From Hwanghaeella sp964350445 (GTDB taxonomy: Bacteria > Pseudomonadota > Alphaproteobacteria > UBA8366 > Aestuariispiraceae), in the NCBI GenBank assembly GCA_964350445.1, contig CAYGKA010000002.1, positions 83,926-147,925 of the forward strand: DNA of 64,000 nucleotides, written 5' to 3'. Below the pieces are notes generated by a model, which was not told where the DNA came from, ran no database searches, and saw nothing but the letters and a program-made list of their open reading frames with translations. Both the position numbers and the translations under genes were made by a program. Of this stretch, positions 8,783-18,364 are shown in pieces. Position 1 is the stretch's first letter. Each line of letters opens with the position of its first letter.

Positions 8783-8809
8783 GCCCCATCACGGACTTCG
8801 TGACGGGGC
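8783..8809 (+). terminator. Hairpin after the PAS chemoreceptor, possible terminator
   Basis: GCCCCATCACG, a 5-base loop GACTT, then CGTGACGGGGC: an 11-bp stem with one A-C mismatch, 98 bases after the receptor stop. No T-run follows on the plus strand, so it may be Rho-assisted or simply a structural element. The rest of 8686-8929 shows no gene. Confidence 0.4.
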
Positions 8810-8929
8810 TCAGGGGTGGTGCGGTTGCGCGTCGGGCAAGAGGGTCGGCCGATCGGGCTCTTTCTGTATACAAAAAACGACCTGTTGATGATCCTGTTCC
8901 CGTGTACCGGCGTATTGCTCCGGTAGTCG

Positions 8930-10603
8930 GTGGCGAGGATCGCGAAAAAATCACTGGCGAAGCCGGTCAAACGTAAGGGCATGCTCGGCATTGAAATTAC
9001 CGAAATTGCCGAACGCGACCTTCCGTTGACCGAGATTGTCACCAAGGTCACCGTGCATCAGCTAGAGCAGGCAATTCTATTGTCCAAGGGCGCCGGCCAT
9101 CTCAACCCCATTGATATTCGTGAGATTGCGAACAGATTTTCTGAATTGGGCCATAAGGTCGACGAGGAATTGAAACAGGCGTCCCAGCTGGCGAAAGACG
9201 CCATTGCGCATGCCCCCACGGCGGAAGCGCGACAGGAGCTGGAAAAATTGGCCGATACGCTGGCCCGGATCGCGGCAGAACATCTGAGCTATGAAAAACA
9301 CGGGGAAGAGACCCTCGCGCTGCTCTCTGCGGGCAATGTTGAAGCCGCCACGACGGTTGCCGCGACGACGGAACGCGAGCAGGAACAGTTGGACAAGGAA
9401 TTGATTGAGGCCCTGACCCAGTTGGAGCGCTTCACCGCGAACGCCGCTAAGAAAGCGGAAGAAGATGAAAAGCTGGGCATCCAACTGCTTATCGGAAGCA
9501 CGGTCGCCGGCCTACTGATCAGCCTCGTCGCCGCCTTCATCATCGGCCGGTCCATCTCTACGCCGGTCACGCAAATCACTGAAGTCATGAGCCGCTTGGC
9601 GCAGGACGATACCGAGGTGCAGATCGACTTTACGGAAAACCGGGACGAAGTGGGCGCGATGGCCCGTGCCGTTCAAGTGTTCCGCGACAATGCTGTTGAG
9701 GTCAAACGCCTGAAGGTTTTGCAGGAAGAGGCTGACCGCAAAGCCGCCGAAGATCGTGCCAACATGCTTGCCGACGTTGCTGCCCAGATCGAGAGCAACA
9801 TCGGCAGTATCGCCCAGCGCATGGCGGCGGGAGCAACCCAGGTCAAAAGCGCCGCGCAACAGTTGAGTGGAAACGCTGATCAGGCATCGAGCCAGTCCAG
9901 TACCGTCGCCAGCGCCTCCGAAGAGGCATCGACAAATGTGCAGACGGTATCTTCAGCCGCGGAAGAGCTTGCGGCTTCAGTCTCCGAGATCACGCGCCAG
10001 GTCAGTCACTCCACGGAAATAGCCGGCCGCGCCGTGCGGGAAGTGGAGACGACAAACGCCAAGGTCCAAAGTCTCACCCGCGCCGCAAGCCAGATCGGCA
10101 CGGTCGTTGCCCTGATCAGCGATATCGCCGAGCAGACCAATTTGCTCGCCCTGAACGCAACCATCGAGGCGGCGCGTGCAGGCGAAGCAGGCAAGGGATT
10201 CGCTGTTGTCGCATCGGAAGTGAAGAGCCTCGCCGGCCAAACGGCCAACGCGACCGGCGAAATTTCCGCGCAAGTGACCGAGATTCAGTCGGCGACGAAT
10301 GAGGCGATCCAGGCGATTCTGGCGATCGGCAAGGTCATCGACGAGATCAACGATACGACCACCGGCATCGCCGCCGCCGTGGAAGAACAGGGCGCGGCGA
10401 CGCGGGAAATCGCCCGAAACGTGGAAGAAGCCGCGGCAGGTACACAGGAAGTATCGTCCAATATCGCGGGCGTAGCGCAATCCGTTACGAGCACCGGCGA
10501 ACAGGCGCGGGAACTGCTGTCCGCGTCGGAAACAATGGACCGGGATTCGGTTGACCTCCGGCAACAGGTCATCGACTTGGCCAATCGTGTACGAACCGCG
10601 TGA
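8930..10603 (+). CDS. Methyl-accepting chemotaxis protein lacking the first transmembrane helix (N-terminally truncated)
   Basis: Chemoreceptor-like protein of 557 residues from GTG 8930; ATG 8981 would give 540. A long helical region (about 21-180, EIAERDLPLTEIVTKVTVHQLEQAI) matches the periplasmic sensor of related receptors. It is followed by one membrane helix (about 184-206), HAMP (about 207-260) and the MCP signalling domain with DIAEQTNLLALNATIEAARAG. In the family a first membrane helix precedes the EIAERD segment. Here the chain starts just after where that helix should end, and no hydrophobic segment exists in any frame of 8686-8930. Neither start has a strong ribosome site. The gene is therefore probably truncated, and the sensor may not reach the periplasm. 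Ligand unknown. Confidence 0.8.
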   Translation: MARIAKKSLAKPVKRKGMLGIEITEIAERDLPLTEIVTKVTVHQLEQAILLSKGAGHLNPIDIREIANRFSELGHKVDEELKQASQLAKDAIAHAPTAEARQELEKLADTLARIAAEHLSYEKHGEETLALLSAGNVEAATTVAATTEREQEQLDKELIEALTQLERFTANAAKKAEEDEKLGIQLLIGSTVAGLLISLVAAFIIGRSISTPVTQITEVMSRLAQDDTEVQIDFTENRDEVGAMARAVQVFRDNAVEVKRLKVLQEEADRKAAEDRANMLADVAAQIESNIGSIAQRMAAGATQVKSAAQQLSGNADQASSQSSTVASASEEASTNVQTVSSAAEELAASVSEITRQVSHSTEIAGRAVREVETTNAKVQSLTRAASQIGTVVALISDIAEQTNLLALNATIEAARAGEAGKGFAVVASEVKSLAGQTANATGEISAQVTEIQSATNEAIQAILAIGKVIDEINDTTTGIAAAVEEQGAATREIARNVEEAAAGTQEVSSNIAGVAQSVTSTGEQARELLSASETMDRDSVDLRQQVIDLANRVRTA

Positions 10604-10608
10604 TCAAC

Positions 10609-10649
10609 GGCCGGGGTGGCGTAGCTTTTCCAGGCAACCCGCCCCGGCC
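10609..10649. terminator. GC-rich hairpin between convergent chemoreceptor genes
   Basis: GGCCGGGG (10609-10616) pairs perfectly with CCCCGGCC (10642-10649) across a 25-base loop, starting 5 bases after the stop of the plus-strand receptor and 68 bases from the stop of the minus-strand one. A short T stretch (TATTTTT) lies about 13 bases downstream on the plus strand. Position suits a terminator, but the long loop weakens the call. Confidence 0.4.
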
Positions 10650-10716
10650 TGAGTTCCCGGTATTTTTACGCCGGCGCGGTTATACTCAGTTGGACAGCAC
10701 CTTCAGGAGCGTCGCG

Positions 10717-12669
10717 TCAGATATTACGAACATCGGTCAGGAAGGACGAGATCGAACCCGTCATCTGATCCGATTGCCGGCCGATCTTATCCGACGCTTC
10801 TCTGACATCCGCCGCCGCAGCTTTCGTGACCTCTGCACTTTCGTTCACGTATTGAATATTCTTGCTGACATCCTCTACCGCCACGGCCGCTTCTTCCACG
10901 TTTCGGGAAATCTCGTTCGTCGCCGCGGTTTGTTCCTCGATAGCCGCCGCTATGGCCGACGATATTTGGCTTACCTCGATGATGGTCTTCGATACCGCGG
11001 TGATGCCCGACACGGTGGTTCCCGTGGCCGATTGAACCGAAGCGATCTGCCGTTCGATTTGCTCGGTCGCCTTCGCCGTTTCGGCGGAAAGTGACTTCAC
11101 CTCCGAGGCGACAACCGCAAAGCCCTTTCCGGCATCCCCGGCGCGGGCCGCCTCGATGGTCGCATTCAAGGCAAGCAGGTTCGTTTGCTCCGCAATGTCC
11201 TTGATCAGAATCACGACTTCACTGATTTGCGATACGGCCTTCTCCAGCTCCGTTACCGTCTTCACGGACGAATCGGCTTGATCCACAGCCGAACGTGTAA
11301 TCTGGGCCGCATTCTGGATTTGGCTGCCGATCTCGACGATGGACGCCGAAAGCTCTTCCGTCGCGGATGCAACGGTCTGCACGTTCATTGCACTTTCGGA
11401 AGACGCTGCTGCAACGGTCGCGGCCTGCGATTGGACATCCGCCGACGCTTTGTCCATTCGACCCGCCGTCGACCCCATTTGGGTCACGGCCGACCCCACT
11501 TCGGCCAAGATGCCTTGAATGAGTGAGTCGAACTCCTGCGTTCGGTCCATCAGCCTTTCTGCCCGTTCGACCTGCATCTGCTGGGCCTGCCGCTGTTCCT
11601 CGGTGAGGCGGTCGGCTTCTCTTAGGGAGTCCCGGAAGCTGAGGACGGATTTGGCCATACGCCCAATTTCATTACCGTAATTCGTTGCCGGCACGTCCAT
11701 GTCCCGTCGGCCGTCCGCCAACTCGCCCATGGTATCGGTCATCGCCAGGATCGGTCCGTTAATGGCGCGCGCAACGCCGAGACCGGCCAGGGCGGCGATG
11801 AGCGTGACCACCGCGATGGTCGAGGGAATGATCACCTTCGTCTGACTTGTAACGGCATCCGCGGCAGCGATGGCGGCATTTCCATTGGCTTCGATTTCAT
11901 CCGCAACCCGCCGCATAACCGGTTCTATCTCCGCGAAAATATCGGAGAGAGCGCCCGTCTTCGAATCGAGATCCAGGATCAGCGCCGCCAGGTCTTTGAA
12001 AGAGGCGACATAGAGGGCCGTCAATTCCTCAATCTCGGCGCGCGTGCCGGCATTCATGTCGGAAGCGCCCATCAGCGCCTGCAATTCAGTCCGGCGGTCG
12101 TCGATGCGGCCGATATATTTTGGATCGATGCGAAGCAGAAAGTCCTTCTCGTGCCGGCGCATCATCAGCATCTTGACGAGCATTTCAGGCGTGCCGAATT
12201 CGTTCAGCTTTTCTTCGACGTTATGCACGGCGGACCGCAGCTTGCCTCTCAACCCCAACTCTTCCGTAAGGCCGATGGCGATCACATCAGCCGCAACCCG
12301 TTTGAATTGCTCTTGATAGGCGGAAATGCCTTTATCCACGGTGCCAATATCCGACGCGACGGTTGACGGAACGCCAAGCTCTTCCAAGTGCGTCAAATTC
12401 CCATGGATCTCTTCGACGGTACCGTTCAATTGAGCGATGTATTTTTCATCGCGCCTTAAAAGGAAGTCCTTTTCCCGCCGTCTGGCGTTCAGAAAGAGGT
12501 ATTGCACTTCCTGAACGACCGACATGCGTTCGCCCGCAGCCACCGCGGTAGCTCGTTCCGCGCTTACCTTATTGTCGCTCCAGAAGTACACACCACCGAC
12601 AATCAGAAACCCAAGCACGGCAATTCCGACAATCGTCAAAACCTGTTTCATAATACTGAGGTTGCGCAT
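10717..12669 (-). CDS. Methyl-accepting chemotaxis protein with HBM (helical bimodular) sensor domain
   Basis: Membrane chemoreceptor of 650 residues from ATG 12669 (preceded by AAAAGGATTAAAG); the frame is open to 12780 but that extension is unlike a receptor start. TM1 is about residues 8-30 and TM2 about 280-300. Between them lies an all-helical sensor carrying the duplicated HBM signature RREKDFLLRRDEKYI (about 64-78) and RRHEKDFLLRIDPKYI (about 171-186). HAMP follows, then the MCP domain with EQTNLLALNATIEAARAGDAG. HBM receptors such as Pseudomonas McpS bind organic acids, so a carboxylate ligand is a reasonable guess but not shown. The gene is convergent with the preceding receptor; its AT-rich upstream region (12670-12851) probably holds the promoter. 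Confidence 0.9.
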   Translation of the reverse strand: MRNLSIMKQVLTIVGIAVLGFLIVGGVYFWSDNKVSAERATAVAAGERMSVVQEVQYLFLNARRREKDFLLRRDEKYIAQLNGTVEEIHGNLTHLEELGVPSTVASDIGTVDKGISAYQEQFKRVAADVIAIGLTEELGLRGKLRSAVHNVEEKLNEFGTPEMLVKMLMMRRHEKDFLLRIDPKYIGRIDDRRTELQALMGASDMNAGTRAEIEELTALYVASFKDLAALILDLDSKTGALSDIFAEIEPVMRRVADEIEANGNAAIAAADAVTSQTKVIIPSTIAVVTLIAALAGLGVARAINGPILAMTDTMGELADGRRDMDVPATNYGNEIGRMAKSVLSFRDSLREADRLTEEQRQAQQMQVERAERLMDRTQEFDSLIQGILAEVGSAVTQMGSTAGRMDKASADVQSQAATVAAASSESAMNVQTVASATEELSASIVEIGSQIQNAAQITRSAVDQADSSVKTVTELEKAVSQISEVVILIKDIAEQTNLLALNATIEAARAGDAGKGFAVVASEVKSLSAETAKATEQIERQIASVQSATGTTVSGITAVSKTIIEVSQISSAIAAAIEEQTAATNEISRNVEEAAVAVEDVSKNIQYVNESAEVTKAAAADVREASDKIGRQSDQMTGSISSFLTDVRNI

Positions 12670-12851
12670 CTTTAATCCTTTTACCCTGCGGCCATCATCC
12701 CTTCGACTGCCAAGAAACAATGCGGCAGACGCATTGCGTGACCGTAACATTAAATAACTCTGTTTATTAATATAATACAAAAAGCTTAAGCCCTCGGGCC
12801 CGTTCGGAACCGTTTGGCAATCCTGCGCATTTAAGGAAAGCGTCTACCCGG

Positions 12852-14027
12852 TCAGTCGGACAGCACGTCCAGAATTGTTTCGACCCCTGCGCTCGAAATT
12901 CCGTGGCGGGCATGGCTTTCGTCGATGGTGGCGGCGAAGACCCCTCCGGCGTCAACCTCCAAAATCGCCTTTTTCACCACAGTCTCGTAATGCTTGCCCT
13001 TGATGTTGCGGAAGCAGCACCGGTCATACCGGTTGAACAGCTGCTGATACAGACGTCCTTCACCGCCGCCGGCCAGAACGAAAAGGTCCAGAAAGGAAAT
13101 CGGCCCGCTTTCGGCCAATTCCTTGGCGATGCCGAAAAGCTGGTCCTGCCCTTCGCGCAGATATGGCGGCAGGATTCCCGCCGCCGCGATGGTCCGCCGC
13201 AGGCGCGTGTCGATTGCCGCGGCGAAGGTCACGGTCGCCGCCCCGGCCGAAAAGCCGACCGCGTCCACGTGTTCGAAGCCGAGCGATTCAAGCAGGTCCA
13301 CACCGGCCAGGACCGGTTCCACATGCAGCGCGACCGGATTGTCGATCAACGCCAAATCGTTGTGCAAATTGGCAAGGCACTGTGTCCCGTCGGGGACAGG
13401 CGATCCATCCGCCTGTTTGTCGCAACGCACTTCACGCGCGTTTTCGCCATACCCCAACTGGTCGAAGGCCAGCACCGTCCATCCGGCTTCGAGCAGCGGT
13501 TCCAGCCAATCGCGGGCGGCCACGAAGGTCGACGCCATGCCATTGTGGTAAAGGACGGCCTTGCCGGTGCCCGGTCCTGTCGTGCCCGGCTTCGGGGCCA
13601 GCAGATAAGCATAGGAAATCACGTCTGGCCGAACGGTGATGTAGTACTGCGCGACAGTCCCGAGCCCCCTCCAATTCTCGATTTCCGACGCGTGGGACCA
13701 ACCGGCATGCGGGTTGTACAATTCCGCCACCCGCCGTGACGGCGGTTCGGTTCCATATACCCAGCCCAACAGCGCTTGCCGAGCCGCCGCGACGTCTTCG
13801 GCGGAATGGAGTGTGATCAGGCTTGCCGGGTCCGTTTTGGTCAGGGCCGGATCGATTTCCTCATACACATAAGACGACTCGGCCTTCAGGCGTTTGTACA
13901 AGATGTTGACAGGGTCCAACACGCGTGAGGCAACGACCAAACCGCCGGCGAGCACCAGGACCACCGCCACGGCCATGCCGATCCGCTTGAACACCCTTGC
14001 CCGCATTTCCCGCCGCCCCGCTTCCAC
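12852..14027 (-). CDS. Membrane-anchored alpha/beta-hydrolase of unknown substrate
   Basis: Probable hydrolase held at the inner membrane and acting on its outer side. It has 391 residues with one N-terminal hydrophobic anchor (about 18-34). The fold signs are VLYHNGMAST (oxyanion region, about 158), AFDQLGYGEN (about 187) and a nucleophile elbow GFSAGAA with Ser260. A late DESHARHG could supply the catalytic His. Several cysteines (RCDKQADG, DRCCF) hint at disulfides, consistent with a periplasmic location. Start GTG 14027 lies 7 bases after CCGGGAGGA; an ATG two bases upstream is in another frame. It stands alone and divergent from the indolepyruvate oxidoreductase gene. No specific reaction can be named. 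Confidence 0.7.
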   Translation of the reverse strand: MEAGRREMRARVFKRIGMAVAVVLVLAGGLVVASRVLDPVNILYKRLKAESSYVYEEIDPALTKTDPASLITLHSAEDVAAARQALLGWVYGTEPPSRRVAELYNPHAGWSHASEIENWRGLGTVAQYYITVRPDVISYAYLLAPKPGTTGPGTGKAVLYHNGMASTFVAARDWLEPLLEAGWTVLAFDQLGYGENAREVRCDKQADGSPVPDGTQCLANLHNDLALIDNPVALHVEPVLAGVDLLESLGFEHVDAVGFSAGAATVTFAAAIDTRLRRTIAAAGILPPYLREGQDQLFGIAKELAESGPISFLDLFVLAGGGEGRLYQQLFNRYDRCCFRNIKGKHYETVVKKAILEVDAGGVFAATIDESHARHGISSAGVETILDVLSD

Positions 14028-14041
14028 ATCGATCCTCCCGG

Positions 14042-14226
14042 CAGAGAACCCGCGGGCGGGGGTTTTGGCAAGCCGACCCTTTTTGGGTATTTTTTCCCTA
14101 TATTAGTTTATTTAGCGGTATTTTTATCCCTTTTTGCGGTCATGGAAGCCTATGATGAAAAGAATTTCCCCTAATTTCCGGTCATATTTCGCACAGACAG
14201 TTCCGTATCAGACCGGGAGAATTCTT
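14042..14226. promoter_or_regulatory. Divergent, partly AT-rich promoter region
   Basis: Lies between the hydrolase (minus) and the indolepyruvate oxidoreductase (plus). Positions 14080-14135 are strikingly T-rich (several TATTTT runs, TATATTAG) against a GC-rich background, as expected for promoter DNA. I cannot assign -35/-10 boxes with confidence. GGGAGA at 14215-14220 is the ribosome site for the plus-strand gene. Confidence 0.35.
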
Positions 14227-17200
14227 GTGCCGCTTCCCATGTCCGACCTGAAAGACAGTATCGACACACCCGAGATCGACCACGCTTATTCCCTGGATGA
14301 CCGGTATGCGCGCCGGTCGGGCCGGGTTTTCCTGACCGGCACGCAGGCGCTTGTGCGGCTGCCGATGATCCAGGCGCAAGCCGACAAGGCCAATGGGTTG
14401 AACACCGCCGGGTTCATCTCCGGGTATCGGGGCTCGCCGCTCGGCATGTATGATCAGGCCTTGTGGCAGGCGCAAGAATATCTCGATCCGCTGAACATCC
14501 GGTTCCAGCCCGCGATCAACGAAGATCTGGCCGCCACGGCCGTCCTGGGCTCGCAGCAGGTGGAGACCGAGGGCTCGGCCACTGTCGACGGCGTCTTCGG
14601 CCTTTGGTACGGCAAGGGGCCAGGGGTCGACCGGTCGGGCGATGCGCTGAAACACGGCAACGCCTTTGGGTCCTCGCCCCATGGCGGCGTGCTGGTCGTC
14701 TGCGGCGACGATCACGGTGTCGTCTCCTCCTCCATGCCGCATCAAAGCGATCAGGCACTGATGGCCTGGTCGATGCCTGTCCTGAACCCGGCGAGCATAG
14801 AGGAATACCTGAGTTTCGGTCTTTACGGTTGGGCGTTGAGCCGGTTCTCCGGCGCTTGGGTCGGGTTCAAGGCGATTTCCGAAACCGTCGAAAGCGCCGC
14901 CTCCGTCGCCTTGCCCGACAGTTTTCCCGCTTTCGTGACACCGGACGACTTCACCCCACCGCCCGGCGGGTTGCATTACCGGAACGGCGACCTGCCGAGT
15001 CTGGCGATCGAGGAACGTCTGCGTTTCAAGCTGGACGCGGTCCATGCCTTTGTCCGCGCCAATCGCGCCGTCTTCCCCATCGACCGCATGATCGTCGATG
15101 CACCGGACGCGACGCTCGGCATCGTCACCGCCGGCAAGGCGCATCTGGATCTGATGGAAGCGTTGCGCCTGCTGGGGTTGGACGAGAAGGCGCTGAGGGA
15201 TGCCGGCATCCGCGTCCGCAAGCTGGGGCTTACCTTCCCGATAGAGCCCGTCGCGATGGAAGCGTTTTGTACCGGGCTTTCCGACCTGCTGGTGGTGGAA
15301 GAAAAGGGCCCGGTGGTGGAGGGTCAGATCAAGGACCTGTTCTACAACGCACCGGCCGATCGCCGCCCACGGCTTTGGGGCAAGACCCGGCCGGACGGCG
15401 GCGCGTTCCTGCCCGGTTGCGGGGAGATGCGCCCGGCCCGCCTGGCCCGTCAGCTTGCCGAATATCTCGACGCAACCGCGCCTGTCCTGCAGGCGGGTGT
15501 GCGGTTGGTCCGCGCCGGCTTGGCGCCGAAAGGGCCGGAAGCCGCCTCGCTGGCCGGTATTTCCGGCGCCGCCAAGCGGATGCCCTATTTCTGTTCCGGC
15601 TGCCCGCACAATACCTCCACCAAAGTGCCGGCGGGGTCGAAGGCCTTTGCCGGGATCGGCTGCCATTTCATGGCGAACTGGATGGACCGCGAAACCAGCG
15701 GCCTGACCCAGATGGGTGGCGAGGGCGTGAACTGGATCGGCCTCGCGCCCTTTACCAGAACGAAGCATGTCTTCCAGAACCTGGGCGACGGCACCTATTT
15801 CCATTCCGGTATTCTGGCGATCCGCCAGGCAATCGCCGCCAAAGCCACCATCACCTACAAGATCCTCTATAACGACGCCGTTGCGATGACCGGCGGCCAG
15901 CCCGTCGACGGCACGCTGACCGTGCCGCAGATCATCGCCCAACTGCGCGCCGAAGGGGTGCGGCGCATCGAACTGGTGACCGACGACCCGTCGAAATACG
16001 ACAGCGGCATGGGCGTGCCCGTCCACGACCGGGCGGAACTCGACACGGTACAGCGGGACTTGCGGGAGGTCGCGGGGGTCTCCGCCCTCGTCTACGACCA
16101 GACCTGCGCCACGGAAAAGCGCCGCCGCCGCAAGAAGGGCGACTACCCGGACCCGGCGAAACGAGTCGTCATCAACGACCTCGTCTGCGAAGGCTGCGGC
16201 GATTGCGGCGTCAAATCCAACTGCCTCTCCATCGCACCGCTGGAAACCGAATTCGGCACCAAACGGGCCATCGACCAATCGAGCTGCAACAAGGACTATT
16301 CCTGCCAAAACGGCTTTTGCCCCAGCTTCGTCACGGTCGAAGGCGGGCGTTTGCGGCGCCGGACCGGCGCGGATCTGTCAGACGCCGCGTTCGCCGCTCG
16401 GCTGGCCCACCTGCCCCAACCGGATATCAAGCCGTCGGCAAAGCCGGCCGAAATCCTGGTCGCCGGCGTCGGCGGCACCGGTGTCGTCACCGTCGGTGCG
16501 CTGATCACCATGGCGGCGCATCTGGAAGGACGGCCGGCCAGCGTGCTCGACTTCATGGGCTTCGCGCAGAAGGGCGGCGCGGTGTTGAGCCATGTGCGCC
16601 TCGGAGCGCCGGGGGTAAAGCTGAACCAGGTGCGGATCGAACCGGAACAGGCGGATCTGTTGCTGGCCTGCGACCTGGTCGTCGCTACCTCTCCGGACGC
16701 AATCGCGACTCTGAAACCGGGACATTCGCGGGTCATCGCCAACAGCCAGATGATCCACACCGCGGCCTTCCTGAAAGACCCGGAAGCGATACAGAAACCG
16801 GACATGATGTTGGATATTCTGTATCACGTTTTGGGAGAATCCGGGGTCGACAGCCTGAACGCGACCCAGGCCGCCTTGACCCTGACGGGCGACAGCATCG
16901 GCGCGAATATCCTGATGCTGGGCTTCGCCTGGCAGAAGGGCGAAATCCCGGTTTCGCTCGACGCCCTCACCCGCGCGATCGCGTTGAACGGCGTCGCGGT
17001 GGCGGCGAACAAACGCGTTTTCGCCTGGGGCCGACTGCTGGCCGCCGATCCCGCCGCGGTGCGGGACCTGCTCGCCGATGACGGCGCCCCGGCGCGGTTC
17101 AAACCCGCCGAGACCCTGGACGAGATCATCCGGCGCCGCGTCGATTTCCTCACCGGCTACCAAAATGCTGCCTATGCGAACCGTTTCGCGGCGCGGATAC

Positions 17201-17772
17201 AAAAGCTCCACGACGCCGAGAAGGCCCTGAACGGCGGAACCGACCTGACCGAAGCGGCGGCGCGGTCGCTGTTCAAGCTGATGGCCTATAAGGATGAATA
17301 CGAGGTCGCGCGCCTGTTCACGGAAAGCGATTTCGAAGCCCAGGTCGCCAACCGGTTCGAGGGAGATTACAAAATCGCCTATCACCTTGCCCCGCCCATC
17401 CTGGCGAAGCCGGGTACCGATGGTGAGCCCCGGAAACGCCGTTTCGGCCCCTGGCTGCGGCCCGTGATGAAGGGATTGGCGCGGATGAAGGGATTGCGCG
17501 GGCGCTGGGCCGACCCGTTCGGCCATTCCGCGGAGCGCAAGACGGAGCGCGCCCTGATCCGCCGTTTCGAGGGTGTGATCGACGAAATCGCCGAAACGCT
17601 GACGGCGGAGAATCGGGAGGCCGCCCTGGCGCTGCTGGCCCTGCCGATGGAAATCCGCGGTTTCGGCCCCGTGAAGGAGCGCGCATTGAGCACAGTCATG
17701 CGGCAATGGGATGCGCTGGAAGAGGCTTATCGCAACCCGCCGGAGAGCGCCTTCCGCTTCGCCGCCGAATAG
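14227..17772 (+). CDS. Indolepyruvate ferredoxin oxidoreductase, fused single-chain form
   Basis: Thiamine-diphosphate enzyme that oxidatively decarboxylates aryl 2-oxo acids (indolepyruvate and similar, from aromatic amino-acid transamination) to acyl-CoA, reducing ferredoxin. About 1180 residues, the usual length of the fused alphaproteobacterial form. An N-terminal TPP-binding alpha-like region (SGYRGSPLGMYDQAL) and the second TPP part with GIGCHFMANWMDR are visible. A cysteine-rich iron-sulfur segment (CEGCGDCGVKSNC, SSCNKDYSCQNGFC) is near residue 655. The C-terminal gamma-like domain has GVGGTGVVTVGALI. GTG 14227 sits 6-7 bases after GGGAGA; ATG 14239 is the alternative, and the frame open to 14134 has no ribosome site. 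The neighbouring Lrp-type regulator is a plausible amino-acid-responsive controller. Confidence 0.92.
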   Translation: MPLPMSDLKDSIDTPEIDHAYSLDDRYARRSGRVFLTGTQALVRLPMIQAQADKANGLNTAGFISGYRGSPLGMYDQALWQAQEYLDPLNIRFQPAINEDLAATAVLGSQQVETEGSATVDGVFGLWYGKGPGVDRSGDALKHGNAFGSSPHGGVLVVCGDDHGVVSSSMPHQSDQALMAWSMPVLNPASIEEYLSFGLYGWALSRFSGAWVGFKAISETVESAASVALPDSFPAFVTPDDFTPPPGGLHYRNGDLPSLAIEERLRFKLDAVHAFVRANRAVFPIDRMIVDAPDATLGIVTAGKAHLDLMEALRLLGLDEKALRDAGIRVRKLGLTFPIEPVAMEAFCTGLSDLLVVEEKGPVVEGQIKDLFYNAPADRRPRLWGKTRPDGGAFLPGCGEMRPARLARQLAEYLDATAPVLQAGVRLVRAGLAPKGPEAASLAGISGAAKRMPYFCSGCPHNTSTKVPAGSKAFAGIGCHFMANWMDRETSGLTQMGGEGVNWIGLAPFTRTKHVFQNLGDGTYFHSGILAIRQAIAAKATITYKILYNDAVAMTGGQPVDGTLTVPQIIAQLRAEGVRRIELVTDDPSKYDSGMGVPVHDRAELDTVQRDLREVAGVSALVYDQTCATEKRRRRKKGDYPDPAKRVVINDLVCEGCGDCGVKSNCLSIAPLETEFGTKRAIDQSSCNKDYSCQNGFCPSFVTVEGGRLRRRTGADLSDAAFAARLAHLPQPDIKPSAKPAEILVAGVGGTGVVTVGALITMAAHLEGRPASVLDFMGFAQKGGAVLSHVRLGAPGVKLNQVRIEPEQADLLLACDLVVATSPDAIATLKPGHSRVIANSQMIHTAAFLKDPEAIQKPDMMLDILYHVLGESGVDSLNATQAALTLTGDSIGANILMLGFAWQKGEIPVSLDALTRAIALNGVAVAANKRVFAWGRLLAADPAAVRDLLADDGAPARFKPAETLDEIIRRRVDFLTGYQNAAYANRFAARIQKLHDAEKALNGGTDLTEAAARSLFKLMAYKDEYEVARLFTESDFEAQVANRFEGDYKIAYHLAPPILAKPGTDGEPRKRRFGPWLRPVMKGLARMKGLRGRWADPFGHSAERKTERALIRRFEGVIDEIAETLTAENREAALALLALPMEIRGFGPVKERALSTVMRQWDALEEAYRNPPESAFRFAAE

Positions 17773-17784
17773 CCGGACCGGCGG

Positions 17785-18246
17785 CTATACCGGCAGAGCG
17801 GTCGCGTATTTCACCCGGCGCAAGGAGAAGCGCGAATTGACCGACGCGACCTGTTTCAGCTTCAGCAACCGGCCGGAGAGGAAGCGCTCGTAATCCTCCA
17901 TATCCGCGGCGACGATACGCAGGTGATAGTCCCGGTCGCCGGACACCGCGTGGCATTCCAGGACTTCCGGCCAAACTTCCACGGCCCGTTCGAAGGCGGC
18001 GACCGTCTCGTCGTGATGGTCGTTCAGGGAAACGGTGGCCAGCACCGTCAGACTGAGCCCCGCGCGTTTCGGGTCCACCAGGGCCACTTGCCCGATGATC
18101 ACCCCCTCGTCCCGCAACTTCTTCACCCGCCGCCAGCACGGGCTTTGCGACATGCCGACCCGTTCCGCCAATTGGGCGATGGGGATATCCGCCTCCTTCT
18201 GCAGAATGGCGAGGATCTTCCGGTCCATGTCGTCGAGCGTGCTCAT
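17785..18246 (-). CDS. Lrp/AsnC-family transcriptional regulator
   Basis: Amino-acid-responsive DNA-binding regulator of 153 residues, the standard length. The N-terminal winged helix (MDRKILAILQKEADIPIAQLAERVGMSQSPCWRRVKKLRDEGVI-like, about residues 7-50) is followed by the RAM/AsnC ligand domain (VLECHAVSGDRDYHLRIVA). ATG 18246 gives the canonical MSTLDDMDRK start; the frame is open further but not conserved. It is convergent with, and 12 bases from, the indolepyruvate oxidoreductase gene and divergent from the gamma-carbonic anhydrase-like gene. Control of amino-acid catabolism, perhaps of the adjacent oxidoreductase, is an inference from proximity. Confidence 0.92.
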   Translation of the reverse strand: MSTLDDMDRKILAILQKEADIPIAQLAERVGMSQSPCWRRVKKLRDEGVIIGQVALVDPKRAGLSLTVLATVSLNDHHDETVAAFERAVEVWPEVLECHAVSGDRDYHLRIVAADMEDYERFLSGRLLKLKQVASVNSRFSLRRVKYATALPV

Positions 18247-18364
18247 GCGCCCGAGATTAAACGACGCCGCGGCCTTCGCCCAGCTTGCTTGCAGCGCCCC
18301 GCGCGCAATGTAACTTTTGCCGCAGAAAGAACGATCAAAAACACTTCGCGCAAGGAGACCGCCC

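Noticed and set aside
8728..8976. 82-codon ORF between two chemoreceptors
   Set aside because: No ribosome site, Arg-rich shadow-like composition, and it overlaps the hairpin and the start of the next receptor.
10600..11094. Plus-strand ORF opposite the HBM chemoreceptor
   Set aside because: Antisense of the conserved signalling domain; Arg/Leu-rich composition typical of shadow frames.
14182..16308. Long minus-strand open frame (708 codons) opposite the indolepyruvate oxidoreductase
   Set aside because: It is the antisense of a strongly conserved gene in GC-rich DNA; its translation is Gly/Arg/His-rich with no family motifs and no ribosome site.
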